This document shows positions 43,861-52,603 of a DNA stretch of 62,803 bases, in pieces; position 1 is the first letter of the stretch; each line of letters starts with the position of its first letter. The stretch spans positions 1 to 62,803 of the forward strand of contig CAAGNP010000043.1 of assembly GCA_900771335.1 (NCBI GenBank). The letters run 5' to 3'. The position numbers were made by a program, and so were the translations under genes. This DNA comes from Rikenellaceae bacterium. GTDB taxonomy: Bacteria; Bacteroidota; Bacteroidia; Bacteroidales; UBA932. Under the pieces are notes generated by a model. It had not been told where the DNA came from, did no database searches, and worked only from the letters and a program-made list of their open reading frames with translations.

Positions 43861-43909
43861 TATGGATGTGATCCCGCGGCGCGTTAGGGTCGCAGGATGA
43901 TAAAGCTAT
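43823..43909 (+). repeat. GGGCACG hairpin repeat, copy R3
   Basis: One hairpin with the internal sequence AAAAGTGGTATTTC, as in R1, followed from 43861 by the tail TATGGATGTGATCCCGCG ... TTAGGGTCGCAGGATGA ... AAAGCTAT shared with R1. Same orientation as R1, about 9.5 kb apart. The tail overlaps the last codon and stop of the next, minus-strand, gene. Confidence 0.85.
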
Positions 43910-46734
43910 TCAGAGCATCTGTCAAGCAGGTAGAGGATCGATTTGAATTCGATTCCGCTGTGGTGTGAGAGGCCGATCTCGCATGTGCGGCTGGTGGCAT
44001 ATCCTGAATCGCAGCCATAGACTTGCTCCTTGAGGTATCTCAGACCGTGTGCGTTAAGCTCCGGAAGGGTGAAGCCTTTGTCACCGGAGAAACCGCAGCA
44101 ATTGCTCTCTACCACCACAACCTCTTTGGCACAAGCTCTTGCGATATTTGCAAGTGTCTGATCTACTGCCAGCTTCTTGGCTGAACAAACAGCGAAGATG
44201 GCCACTTTTTCATCCACCTTGTTGATCTTCAGTCTTGGAATCAGGTACTTCTCTGCAAATTCGGCCGGCTCATATAGTTTGAGAGGACCTCCGTCCATAT
44301 TGCTATGCATGGTGTACAGACAAGGGCTCATATCACAAAGTACAGGATATTTGCCACCTTTGGAAGCATCCATAAGGGCAGCCTCCAACTCATCAGAGAG
44401 TTTCTTTCCTGCCTCTACGAAGCCCTTAGATGAGAATGCCATACCGCAGCAAAGTCTGTCCAGATGCTTAGGATAGATGACATTGTACCCGGCCTTTTTG
44501 AGAAGTCTCTTGGTGAGCTCGGTGATCTCCACCTCCTTACAGTAACTTCTGGACACGCCCATACTCCTGGTGATGCAGGATGGGAAATAAACTATATTGT
44601 TCTCTTCCCCAGGATTCACAGCCTCTACAGGTTTTGAGAATGTAGAGTGTCTGTTCCCTTTAGGGAATGGTTCGGTCCATAGAGGTATTAGTCCGAATGT
44701 AATCTTGCGCAAACCTCTGGCAATAGCTCCAAAAAGTCGTCCACCGATTACGACCCTTATATAGTAAAGAAGATTCAGACCGAAACGGGCAAATGCGGTA
44801 ACACCGCTGATATGGTTGGCTAAGAACATGGCGATAGAGTCGCTGCATTTGCTGTGGCTCTGGTTTTTCATCACCTTGACCATCTTTCCGGTATCCACTT
44901 TAACAGGGCAGCGCAACGCGCAAAGGCTGTCTGTCGAGCATGTGTCGATACCATGGTACTGGTAATTCTTGTTAAGCTCTGCTGCTCTATGTGGTTCCTG
45001 GCCTGATGCCTGAAGACTCTTGATCTCCCTGTATACAGCTACACGCTGGCGAGGAGATAGTGTAAGCCCTTCGGCAACACATTTGCTCTCGCAGAAACCG
45101 CACTCCATACATTTGTCCACAAGTTCGTGGGTGGCAGGATTGGGCTTGAGATTGGATACGTGAACTGCAGGATCTTCGTTGAGAATAACACCGGGATTAA
45201 GGATTCCTTTAGGGTCAAAGATCTCTTTAACCTCTTTCATGTAGCCGTAGGCCTCATCGCCCCACTCTTTTCTTACATAAGGGGCAATGTTTCGTCCTGT
45301 GCCGTGTTCAGCTTTCATGGAGCTGTCATATTTGTCCACCACCAGGTCAGCTATTTCGTCCATAAATTTATGGAAGCGGTCCACTTCAGATTTGGTCTGG
45401 AAGTCCTGGTTGAACATGAAGTGAAGGTTTCCTGCAAGTGCATGTCCGAATATACCTGCATCATCGTAGTGATTTCGGTGCAGCACTTCGCGGAGGTCGG
45501 TTACAGCCTTGGCAAGGGTCTCTACAGGGAAGCATACATCTTCGATGACAGCAGTGGTACCTGTCTTCCTAAGACCTGCCACTGTGGGGAGGGCCTCCTG
45601 TCTGATCTTCCAGAATGCAGCTATCTCTTTAGGATCTCTGGTGAAGATGAAGGGGAGGGTAGTGTCGATATGTTTGATACTTTCTGTAATCTCGTCCACA
45701 TTTTTCAGGAGTTCCTCTTCGGTCTGAGTCTGTGTCTCTACCAGAAGGGCACAACATCCATCGGGAAGTCCTTTGATGAAAGGTGGAACACCATTTGCGT
45801 TCTCTACCGATTTGAGGGACTGCCTGTCAAGGAGCTCCACTGCAGATACAGGTTCGTGTCTGAGGACCTGGACAGCTTCGCAAGCTATCTCAATGGTAGG
45901 GAATATGATAAGGGATGTAGCTTTAAACTTAGGATTGATGACAGTGTTCAAGGTCACATCGGAGATGAAGGCCAATGTCCCTTCGGCTCCCACTATGATA
46001 TGTTTGATGATGTCTATTCCATCAGTGTAGTCCACGAAGGAGTTAAGGCCATATCCGCTGGTATTCTTGATGCTGTGCTTCTTGAGGATTCTATCCCTAA
46101 GTGCAGGGTTGGCAGCAATCTTTTTGGAGATACCTTCAAGTCTTTCTAGCATCTCTTTGTGGCTGCTTCTGAAATTCTTTACAGACTCGGGGTCTGCTGT
46201 ATCAAGTATGGTTCCATCGGCCAGAATGATTCTCACATCAGCTATTGTCCTGTATGAGTTCTCATGTGTGCCACAGCTCATACCACTGGCGTTGTTCGAT
46301 ATGATACCACCTATCATGGCAGAGTCGGTGGATGCAGGGTCAGGACCTATCTTGCGTCCATATTTTGCAAGGTACTGATTGGCTCTGATACCTCTGATAC
46401 CTACCTGTAGTCTGATCTGCTGCGCATCATTGAGTATCTGGTACTTGTCCCAACCATGTGAGACTATTACCAGTACAGAGTCACTGATAGATTGTCCTGA
46501 CAGCGAGGTTCCCGCTGCGCGGAATGTGACAGGTACATTTAACTGCGATGCAGCAGCCAGAACTGCAGATATCTCTTTCTCTTCCCTCGCTTTGACTACC
46601 ACCTTGGGAAGCAATCTGTAGAATGAGGCATCGGTACCGAATGCCAGTTTGCTTAATTCGTCGTGAAGAATTCGTTCAGAAGGGATAACTTTGCTGATCT
46701 TCTGTACAAACTCTTTATATATTCCGCTAATCAT
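43906..46734 (-). CDS. FAD-linked oxidase fused to Fe-S (CCG-domain) subunit; D-2-hydroxyacid dehydrogenase
   Basis: A 942-residue fusion. N-terminal half: FAD-binding domain with FRAAGTSLSGQS, GGIISNNASGMSCG and the FAD-oxidase C-terminal domain (GHALAGNLHFMF, KAEHGTGRNIAP). C-terminal half: two 4Fe-4S clusters (CMECGFCESKC and CSTDSLCALRCPV) and CCG-type domains (RLCCGMAFSS, SNCCGFSGDKG). This is the layout of YdiJ/D-2-hydroxyglutarate or D-lactate dehydrogenases that pass electrons to the quinone pool. Substrate is not decided. It overlaps the upstream thioredoxin-like gene by 8 bases. Confidence 0.9.
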   Translation of the reverse strand: MISGIYKEFVQKISKVIPSERILHDELSKLAFGTDASFYRLLPKVVVKAREEKEISAVLAAASQLNVPVTFRAAGTSLSGQSISDSVLVIVSHGWDKYQILNDAQQIRLQVGIRGIRANQYLAKYGRKIGPDPASTDSAMIGGIISNNASGMSCGTHENSYRTIADVRIILADGTILDTADPESVKNFRSSHKEMLERLEGISKKIAANPALRDRILKKHSIKNTSGYGLNSFVDYTDGIDIIKHIIVGAEGTLAFISDVTLNTVINPKFKATSLIIFPTIEIACEAVQVLRHEPVSAVELLDRQSLKSVENANGVPPFIKGLPDGCCALLVETQTQTEEELLKNVDEITESIKHIDTTLPFIFTRDPKEIAAFWKIRQEALPTVAGLRKTGTTAVIEDVCFPVETLAKAVTDLREVLHRNHYDDAGIFGHALAGNLHFMFNQDFQTKSEVDRFHKFMDEIADLVVDKYDSSMKAEHGTGRNIAPYVRKEWGDEAYGYMKEVKEIFDPKGILNPGVILNEDPAVHVSNLKPNPATHELVDKCMECGFCESKCVAEGLTLSPRQRVAVYREIKSLQASGQEPHRAAELNKNYQYHGIDTCSTDSLCALRCPVKVDTGKMVKVMKNQSHSKCSDSIAMFLANHISGVTAFARFGLNLLYYIRVVIGGRLFGAIARGLRKITFGLIPLWTEPFPKGNRHSTFSKPVEAVNPGEENNIVYFPSCITRSMGVSRSYCKEVEITELTKRLLKKAGYNVIYPKHLDRLCCGMAFSSKGFVEAGKKLSDELEAALMDASKGGKYPVLCDMSPCLYTMHSNMDGGPLKLYEPAEFAEKYLIPRLKINKVDEKVAIFAVCSAKKLAVDQTLANIARACAKEVVVVESNCCGFSGDKGFTLPELNAHGLRYLKEQVYGCDSGYATSRTCEIGLSHHSGIEFKSILYLLDRCSE

Positions 46735-48349
46735 ACAGCAAATAGTTTAAAATTTCGTTCAACATTTTAGGTGTGATGTCCTTGGCAATGGTGTTCTTCT
46801 CCTCGTCCAGAAGATAGATGGCAGGGACACCTGCAAGATTGTATTTGGCAAACATCTCCTGAGAGTCTTTCTTGTCGTAGAGGTTTGTCCATTCGAATCC
46901 TTGTGAGGCAATATATTTGGTCCACTCTTTTCTCTTTTTCGAACTTCCGGTGTAAATGGCCATGACCTCTACACCTTTGTCCTTGAACTCATCGTAGATG
47001 GGTTTCATCTGACCTGATACGGCCTCGCATAATGCACAATCCATATTGTAGAAATATAGGACTGTATATTTGGCATTTCCATCGTAGATGGAGAATGAAC
47101 TCTTGTCAGGGAGGCTCAGGTAGAGATTTGCAGCAGGCTTGCCTAGCTGGTTGCGATAGAAGAGCTCAACAGCCATGGTGGTCTGCTTGACAAATTCATC
47201 AGAGGATGGAAACTCTATCCCAAGAGGGGCTTTCCCTTTGGCATCCTCTTTCTCTGTAAAGTTTGCATCTGCCCACATCTGAGGCATCAGGGAAATGTAC
47301 TTGTGCCCAATGTAGGCAGCCCCTTTCTGCATATCGTACTCCTCGTGATTTTTCAAATACTGATAGGAGTTGTAGAAAACTTCCTGGAAGATGGCAGTGT
47401 CCTTTTTCGACCTCTCATACAAGTCGTCGATGGTGCTTACGATAAGTGTGGTGTCGATATCCTGTGTAGGATCATAAGGCAGCAGGGATGTGAACAGCTG
47501 ATCAATGAAGGTCTGTGTCTCATTGAGCTTGTTGTAGTCCATCTCGATAAGCTGAGCCAATGCTGCAGGGTCAAGTTTTCTCCCCAGGATGAAATTGTCC
47601 CTGTCGAGCAGAAGCATTTGCGGGGTAGATACCACACCATATTTTCTCTGGAAATCGGATGAGAGATCTGGATCCCATACATCGTAGATGGTGACATTTG
47701 ATGATACCGGAAATCTGTCATTGATCTTCTTAACATAGGTGCACCACCTCTCCCTGTCGGCTTGAGTGTAGACTCTATATAGCGACAGTGTCCCATATTC
47801 GAAATTTTTGAGGAACCGCATCAGAATAGGGGTGTAATAATTGCAAGTATTGCATTGGTCATCGTAGAAGAGGACCACTTTATATCTTGAATCGAGATTT
47901 CTCAATGAGATCTCCCTCCCCAATGTATCTTGTAGGGCAAGTTCGGTCGCTTTAAGCCCTATCATAGACTGGCGGTTGAATTCAGCAAACATCTTGACCA
48001 TAATGAATCCATCCTCTTGTGGCCACTGAAGCTTGTTGTTGAGGAAGTAGTTGTCTGCAATATATAGCGCCACTTCTTCATAGCCCATATATTTGGATTG
48101 CTGATAGTAGTCGAAAATATAGGAGGCTATAAGGGCCTGCTCCTGAGCATCTTTGCCGGATGAAATCAGCTGGTCTGCCTTCACTTTGATCATGGAGATC
48201 TCCTGCCCGTCGAACATCTGCATGATGAGCTGGACAGTCTCCTTGTCCATGGGTGCTGAAGAGGAGTCCTGTGGTGCTGCATCCTGTCCGAGTGCATGGA
48301 TGGAAAGTGCTGAGAGCAATAGAATGAATATGTAGCGGTAAAGTTTCAT
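46727..48349 (-). CDS. Exported protein with two thioredoxin-like domains
   Basis: A 540-residue protein with a signal peptide (ending IHALGQ). Two thioredoxin-fold segments are visible, one with DQCNTCNYYTP near residue 165 and cis-Pro VVSTPQMLL, the other with MDCALCEAVSG near residue 440 and cis-Pro AGVPAIYLL. The N-terminal 120 residues are helical, like DUF5106-type proteins. It probably works as an envelope thiol reductase. It sits between coaD and the dehydrogenase on the same strand; no specific partner is evident. Confidence 0.82.
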   Translation of the reverse strand: MKLYRYIFILLLSALSIHALGQDAAPQDSSSAPMDKETVQLIMQMFDGQEISMIKVKADQLISSGKDAQEQALIASYIFDYYQQSKYMGYEEVALYIADNYFLNNKLQWPQEDGFIMVKMFAEFNRQSMIGLKATELALQDTLGREISLRNLDSRYKVVLFYDDQCNTCNYYTPILMRFLKNFEYGTLSLYRVYTQADRERWCTYVKKINDRFPVSSNVTIYDVWDPDLSSDFQRKYGVVSTPQMLLLDRDNFILGRKLDPAALAQLIEMDYNKLNETQTFIDQLFTSLLPYDPTQDIDTTLIVSTIDDLYERSKKDTAIFQEVFYNSYQYLKNHEEYDMQKGAAYIGHKYISLMPQMWADANFTEKEDAKGKAPLGIEFPSSDEFVKQTTMAVELFYRNQLGKPAANLYLSLPDKSSFSIYDGNAKYTVLYFYNMDCALCEAVSGQMKPIYDEFKDKGVEVMAIYTGSSKKRKEWTKYIASQGFEWTNLYDKKDSQEMFAKYNLAGVPAIYLLDEEKNTIAKDITPKMLNEILNYLLYD

Positions 48350-48354
48350 AACAA

Positions 48355-48837
48355 TCAGTTCAAGTATTTTTTTATATCAACATTCTCGGACATGAAATCT
48401 TTAGGGTCACCTCCGTTGATTACAATGTCCCTCACTATGGTAGATGATACGAATGAGTTCTCATTGGTTGCGTTTACGAAGACAGTAGAGATCTCAGGGG
48501 CAAGTCTCCTGTTGGCCTGCGCAATCACAGATTCCATCTCAAAATCTGCGGTAGTACGAACTCCTCTTACAATAAATTGGGCATAGTGCTCTCTGCACAT
48601 ATCAACAGTAAGCCCTGTATAAGATATTACTTCAATATTCGAGCCATTCGATTTGAGATCGGCTACGGAGTCCTCTATGACCTTGATGCGGTCTTCTGGT
48701 GAAAGGAACCCTTTCTTCGTAGAATTGTAGCCGACAGCGATGATAACCTTGTCAAAAAGGTTCAGCGAAGAGAGGAGTACATCCTTATGTCCTATGGTGA
48801 AAGGATCAAATGATCCCGGAAAAACAGCAATTTTCAT
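48355..48837 (-). CDS. coaD: Phosphopantetheine adenylyltransferase
   Basis: Transfers AMP from ATP to 4'-phosphopantetheine, the fourth step of coenzyme A synthesis. The 160-residue length is typical. Seen: the nucleotidyltransferase N-terminus AVFPGSFDPFTIGHKDVL with its T/HxGH motif, the FIVRGVRTTADFEME segment, and ENSFVSSTIVRDI with the ISSTxxR-like motif near the C-terminus. Confidence 0.96.
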   Translation of the reverse strand: MKIAVFPGSFDPFTIGHKDVLLSSLNLFDKVIIAVGYNSTKKGFLSPEDRIKVIEDSVADLKSNGSNIEVISYTGLTVDMCREHYAQFIVRGVRTTADFEMESVIAQANRRLAPEISTVFVNATNENSFVSSTIVRDIVINGGDPKDFMSENVDIKKYLN

Positions 48838-48857
48838 CGTAGGTATATATTAACCTA

Positions 48858-48865
48858 CAAATATA
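48858..48865 (-). promoter_or_regulatory. -7 box before coaD
   Basis: TATATTTG on the minus strand, 20 bases upstream of coaD, overlapping the imperfect palindrome GTAGGTATATATTAACCTAC at 48839-48858. It may give coaD its own promoter inside the lon-ung-coaD run. Confidence 0.4.
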
Positions 48866-48873
48866 AAAAAATC

Positions 48874-49539
48874 CTACCAATTTATAGGGTTTTCGCCCCT
48901 GGCCAAAAGAATATTATTGGTCTGTGAGAAGTGTCTGCATCCGAAGAATGCACCTCTTGCCAGTGGAGAGGGGTGGGCTGCCTCCAGAACATAGTGTTTG
49001 CTCCTGTCGATCAGGTCACGTTTGCTTCTGGCATAATTTCCCCAAAGGAGGAATACAACCCCCTCTTTATGGTCGGAAATTGCCTTTATGACACTGTCGG
49101 TAAAGGTGGTCCAGCCGATTTTGCTGTGGGAAGTGGGCTCAGATGCCCTGACGGTAAGTACTGCATTGAGCAGGAATACCCCTTGTTCAGCCCAATGTGC
49201 AAGCGATCCGTCCCTTCCTGCGGTGGAGATGCCAGTATCGCTCTCTATCTCTTTGTAGATATTCTGGAGTGATGGTGGAAGTCTTACTCCATGAGGGACC
49301 GAGAATGAGAGACCTTCTGCCTGACCGGGTCCATGGTATGGGTCCTGTCCGAGGATTACCACCCTGACATTTTCAAATGGTGTGAGGTCAAATGCATTGA
49401 ATATTTTGGGCCCCGGAGGGTAAATGGTCTTTTTCTCCCTTTTCTCCCTATGCAAGAATTCGACAAGCTCACCGAAATATGGCTTGTCGAACTCTTCCTG
49501 GAGTATGTTTTTCCATGATTCGTGAATCTTTACATCCAT
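48874..49539 (-). CDS. ung: Uracil-DNA glycosylase
   Basis: Removes uracil from DNA in base-excision repair. 221 residues, normal for family 1 UDG. Seen: the water-activating motif VVILGQDPYHGPGQAEG and, near the C-terminus, the DNA-intercalating loop LEAAHPSPLAR. It starts 11 bases after the lon stop on the same strand. Confidence 0.96.
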   Translation of the reverse strand: MDVKIHESWKNILQEEFDKPYFGELVEFLHREKREKKTIYPPGPKIFNAFDLTPFENVRVVILGQDPYHGPGQAEGLSFSVPHGVRLPPSLQNIYKEIESDTGISTAGRDGSLAHWAEQGVFLLNAVLTVRASEPTSHSKIGWTTFTDSVIKAISDHKEGVVFLLWGNYARSKRDLIDRSKHYVLEAAHPSPLARGAFFGCRHFSQTNNILLARGENPINW

Positions 49540-49550
49540 CCTGTGTTATT

Positions 49551-51953
49551 TTAGAATATGGTTGAAAGTACTTCTGAGATATTGGTTACATATTTGAAGT
49601 TGAGCCCTTTGATGTAAATCTCCTTGATCTCCGCAATGTCTTTCTCGTTCTCTTTGGATAGGATGATGGTATCGATTCCGGCCCTCTTGGCTGCCAATAT
49701 CTTCTCTTTTATTCCACCTACAGGGAGGACTTTGCCCCTTAGGGTCATCTCACCTGTCATAGCTATTCTGGATTTGACCATTTTGCCCATATAGGCAGAT
49801 GCCATAGCACTTACCATGGTTATACCGGCAGATGGTCCGTCTTTAGGAATTGCCCCTTCAGGAACATGGATATGGATATCCCTCTTCATTATGTCCTCAG
49901 TGGTAAGTGACAGCAGTTCGGGATGGGCTTTCAGATACTGGAAGGCGATGGTGGTGGATTCTTTCATGACATCACCAAGGTTACCGGTCATGGTGAGATT
50001 ACCTTTACCTTCACTCAGACTGCACTCTACGAAAAGGATCTCTCCACCCATTTCTGTCCATGCAAGTCCTGTAACCACACCCGGAGCCTCATTTCCTTTC
50101 TGTATATCGTGGGAGTTGGTAGGGATACCAAGAATCTCACGAACTTTGTCCGGTGTGATGGATACTTGTGTCTCCTCTTCGATAGCTATCTTTTTGGCCG
50201 AAACTCTGGCAAGCTTAGCTATCTGCTTGTCAAGTCCTCTGACGCCTGATTCTCTGGTGTATTCATCGATCACCTTGTTGATGGCTGCCTTGTTCATCTT
50301 GAATTGGGTTTTCTTCAGGCCATGAGCTTCAAGTTGTTTGGGGATAAGGTATCCCTGGGCAATACTTACCTTCTCCTCTGCCAGGTATCCTGTCACAGGT
50401 ATCATCTCCATTCTGTCCTTCAGAGCAGGGTGGATGGTGCTTATATTGTTGGCTGTGGTGATGAAGAGTACTTTTGACAGATCGTAATCTATATCAAGGT
50501 AATTGTCATGGAATGTCCCGTTCTGCTCCGGGTCAAGCACCTCCAGCAGAGCGTATGCAGGATCACCTTTGAAATCTTTGCTGATCTTGTCAATCTCATC
50601 TAGAACGATGACAGGATTAGATTTGCCGGCTTTCTTTATGGTTTGTATGATTCTGCCGGGCATGGCACCTATGTATGTTTTGCGGTGACCTCTAATCTCT
50701 GATTCATCATGCAGACCACCAAGTGATATGCGGCCGTATTCCCTTCCAAGGGCTCTGGCTATCGATTTGCCCAGTGAGGTTTTGCCTACACCGGGAGGGC
50801 CGTAGAGGCAGAGGATAGGGGATTTCATGTCACCTTTAAGTTTGAGGACTGCCAGATACTCTATAATCCTGTCCTTGACACTCTCCAGTCCGAAGTGGTC
50901 TTTGTCCAGAACTTTCTGTGCGTGTTTGAGGTCAAGATTGTCCTGTGTCAGATCATCCCATGGAAGGTCTACCAATAGTTTTACATATTGGTATTGGACA
51001 TTGTAGTCAGGTGAATTTACATTGGTCCTCTCCAGTTTCTTGAGTTCAGCTTCAAACGCTTCAGCCGCATGTTGTGGCCATTTTTTGCTTTCAGCCTTGC
51101 GCCTCAATTCGTTGAAATCAGAACCCTCTGAGTCTATACCGAGCTCCTCCTGGATGGTTTTCAGCTGATTGTTGAGGTAGTACTCCCTCTGCTGCTGATC
51201 CATCTCTGTCCTCACTTTCTGCTGTATGTCATTTTTGAGATTCAGAATATCCATCTGACGGTTGAGGATCTCGAGAAGTCTCATTGCCCTCACTTTGACA
51301 TGGCTCTCCTGAAGGAGCCTCATCTTTTCAAAGGTGTCATCTATCTCCATGCTTGATGCGATGAAGTTGGTGAGGAATTCGTGCCCCTCAAGATTTTTAA
51401 TGGCAAAACTTGCCTCCTGTGGCATGTGCGGAGAGGATTTGATGATCTGCATGGCCAGATCTTTTATGTTTTCTGACAATGCCTCCATCTCTTTGTCCCC
51501 CTTCTTTGCCAAAATGTCATTAAGGTACTTGACTTTTGCAAACAAGTATGGCTCAGATGCAGTCTGCTCGACTATCTTGAACCTTTTGACGCCCTGAAGT
51601 ATGGCTGTGATGCTTCCGTCAGGCATCTCTATGATTTTTAGAATCCTGCCAAGTGTCCCTATGTCAAACAGGTCTATAATGGTAGGGTGTTCCACTTCAT
51701 TGTCAAGTTGGGCTACAGCACCCAGGATTTTCCCTGATTTATAGGCATCCCTTACGAGTTTTATGGATTTCTCCCTCCCTACGGCAATAGGTATGACAGT
51801 AGAGGGGAATAGGACAGCATTCCTGAGGGTAAGGATAGGAAGAGTCTCCGGAAGTTCCTTCTCATCAAGCTTCTGGATGGACTCCATATTTACCACGGGA
51901 AGAATATTTACATCTCCAACACCAGCATCAAACAAAAAGTTATCTTTCTTCAT
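49551..51953 (-). CDS. lon: ATP-dependent protease Lon
   Basis: Degrades misfolded and regulatory proteins, including antitoxins, in the cytoplasm. 800 residues: N-terminal LAN domain (LPILTLRNAVLFP), coiled-coil central part, AAA+ module with Walker A LYGPPGVGKTSLGKSIA and Walker B VIVLDEIDKI, and the S16 protease domain with the Ser/Lys dyad (Ser in KDGPSAGITM, Lys about 43 residues later near LPVGGIKEK). First gene of lon-ung. Divergent from the HU gene. Confidence 0.97.
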   Translation of the reverse strand: MKKDNFLFDAGVGDVNILPVVNMESIQKLDEKELPETLPILTLRNAVLFPSTVIPIAVGREKSIKLVRDAYKSGKILGAVAQLDNEVEHPTIIDLFDIGTLGRILKIIEMPDGSITAILQGVKRFKIVEQTASEPYLFAKVKYLNDILAKKGDKEMEALSENIKDLAMQIIKSSPHMPQEASFAIKNLEGHEFLTNFIASSMEIDDTFEKMRLLQESHVKVRAMRLLEILNRQMDILNLKNDIQQKVRTEMDQQQREYYLNNQLKTIQEELGIDSEGSDFNELRRKAESKKWPQHAAEAFEAELKKLERTNVNSPDYNVQYQYVKLLVDLPWDDLTQDNLDLKHAQKVLDKDHFGLESVKDRIIEYLAVLKLKGDMKSPILCLYGPPGVGKTSLGKSIARALGREYGRISLGGLHDESEIRGHRKTYIGAMPGRIIQTIKKAGKSNPVIVLDEIDKISKDFKGDPAYALLEVLDPEQNGTFHDNYLDIDYDLSKVLFITTANNISTIHPALKDRMEMIPVTGYLAEEKVSIAQGYLIPKQLEAHGLKKTQFKMNKAAINKVIDEYTRESGVRGLDKQIAKLARVSAKKIAIEEETQVSITPDKVREILGIPTNSHDIQKGNEAPGVVTGLAWTEMGGEILFVECSLSEGKGNLTMTGNLGDVMKESTTIAFQYLKAHPELLSLTTEDIMKRDIHIHVPEGAIPKDGPSAGITMVSAMASAYMGKMVKSRIAMTGEMTLRGKVLPVGGIKEKILAAKRAGIDTIILSKENEKDIAEIKEIYIKGLNFKYVTNISEVLSTIF

Positions 51954-52071
51954 AAAATAATTATAGTGACATTATGTCAGTTAAATTTTGCAATATTGCA
52001 ATAAAACAATGCAGACGCTAATAGGTCAATCATTATGCCAAACTTTTTTCCTCAAAAAAAGAATATAAGTT

Positions 52072-52102
52072 TTGTAAACTAAAAAATATTAAATACTTTT
52101 GC
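52072..52102 (+). promoter_or_regulatory. Promoter for HU and the basic mini-protein
   Basis: TTG (52072-52074), 19 bases, TACTTTTGC (52094-52102): a textbook Bacteroidetes promoter 38 bases before the HU start. Confidence 0.7.
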
Positions 52103-52140
52103 AGACCTAAAAAAAGATATAACGTTTAAAAAGTGAAATT

Positions 52141-52431
52141 ATGACTAAAGCTGATATCGTAAATGAAGTTGCAAAGGCAACAGGTATGGAAAAAATAGCT
52201 GTCCAAAATGTTGTTGAAGCATTCATGGAGAGTGTTAAGAATTCCCTAGCTAAAGATGAGGATGTATTCCTTCGTGGTTTCGGTAGTTTTATTACTAAAA
52301 AACGTGCTCAAAAAACTGCACGCAATATTTCTCAAGGTAAGACCATCGTTATCCCTGAGCATTACATTCCAGCTTTCAAACCTGCTAAGGTGTTTATGAA
52401 TAAGGTTAAAACCAACGTAAAAGTTAAATAA
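52141..52431 (+). CDS. HU-family DNA-binding protein
   Basis: A 96-residue histone-like protein that bends and compacts DNA. Seen: the N-terminal MTKADIVNEVAKATG helix, and the beta-arm signature GFGSFITKKRAQKTARNISQGK with IPEHYIPAFKPAK. The Pro at the tip of the arm region (IPEHYIP) fits an HU/IHF DNA-intercalating arm. Transcribed with the 29-residue protein that follows after 8 bases. Confidence 0.95.
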   Translation: MTKADIVNEVAKATGMEKIAVQNVVEAFMESVKNSLAKDEDVFLRGFGSFITKKRAQKTARNISQGKTIVIPEHYIPAFKPAKVFMNKVKTNVKVK

Positions 52432-52439
52432 TATCAGTT

Positions 52440-52529
52440 ATGCCAAGCGGAAAAAAAAGAAAAAGACATAAAATGTCTACGCACAAACGTAAAAAACGTT
52501 TGCGCAAGAACAGACATAAGAAGAAATAA
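52440..52529 (+). CDS. AURKAIP1/COX24-domain mini-protein (29 residues, ribosome-associated type)
   Basis: ATG 52440, stop TAA 52527-52529. The product is MPSGKKRKRHKMSTHKRK followed by KRLRKNRHKKK: more than half Lys/Arg, with the HKMxTHKRKKRLRKNRHKK core of the AURKAIP1/COX24 domain. The mitochondrial relatives are small-ribosomal-subunit proteins (mS38), so a ribosome role is likely. It lies 8 bases after HU and ahead of a strong terminator. It is too short for most gene callers. Confidence 0.85.
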   Translation: MPSGKKRKRHKMSTHKRKKRLRKNRHKKK

Positions 52530-52546
52530 GTCTTAATGTCACACAT

Positions 52547-52590
52547 ATAATCTAAAGTAGTTAGTATTAGCTACTTTAGATTATTGTTTT
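52547..52590 (+). terminator. Rho-independent-type terminator after the HU operon
   Basis: ATAATCTAAAGTAG (52547-52560) and CTACTTTAGATTAT (52571-52584) pair over 14 perfect bp with a 10-base loop, followed by TGTTTT. It separates the HU operon from rng, which starts 14 bases later, so read-through or a promoter in the loop area is needed for rng. Confidence 0.75.
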
Positions 52591-52603
52591 AAGAGGTATC
52601 GTA

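Noticed and set aside
45127..46149. A 340-codon open frame on the plus strand inside the dehydrogenase region
   Set aside because: It is antisense to the clearly conserved FAD/Fe-S gene and has no recognisable domain.
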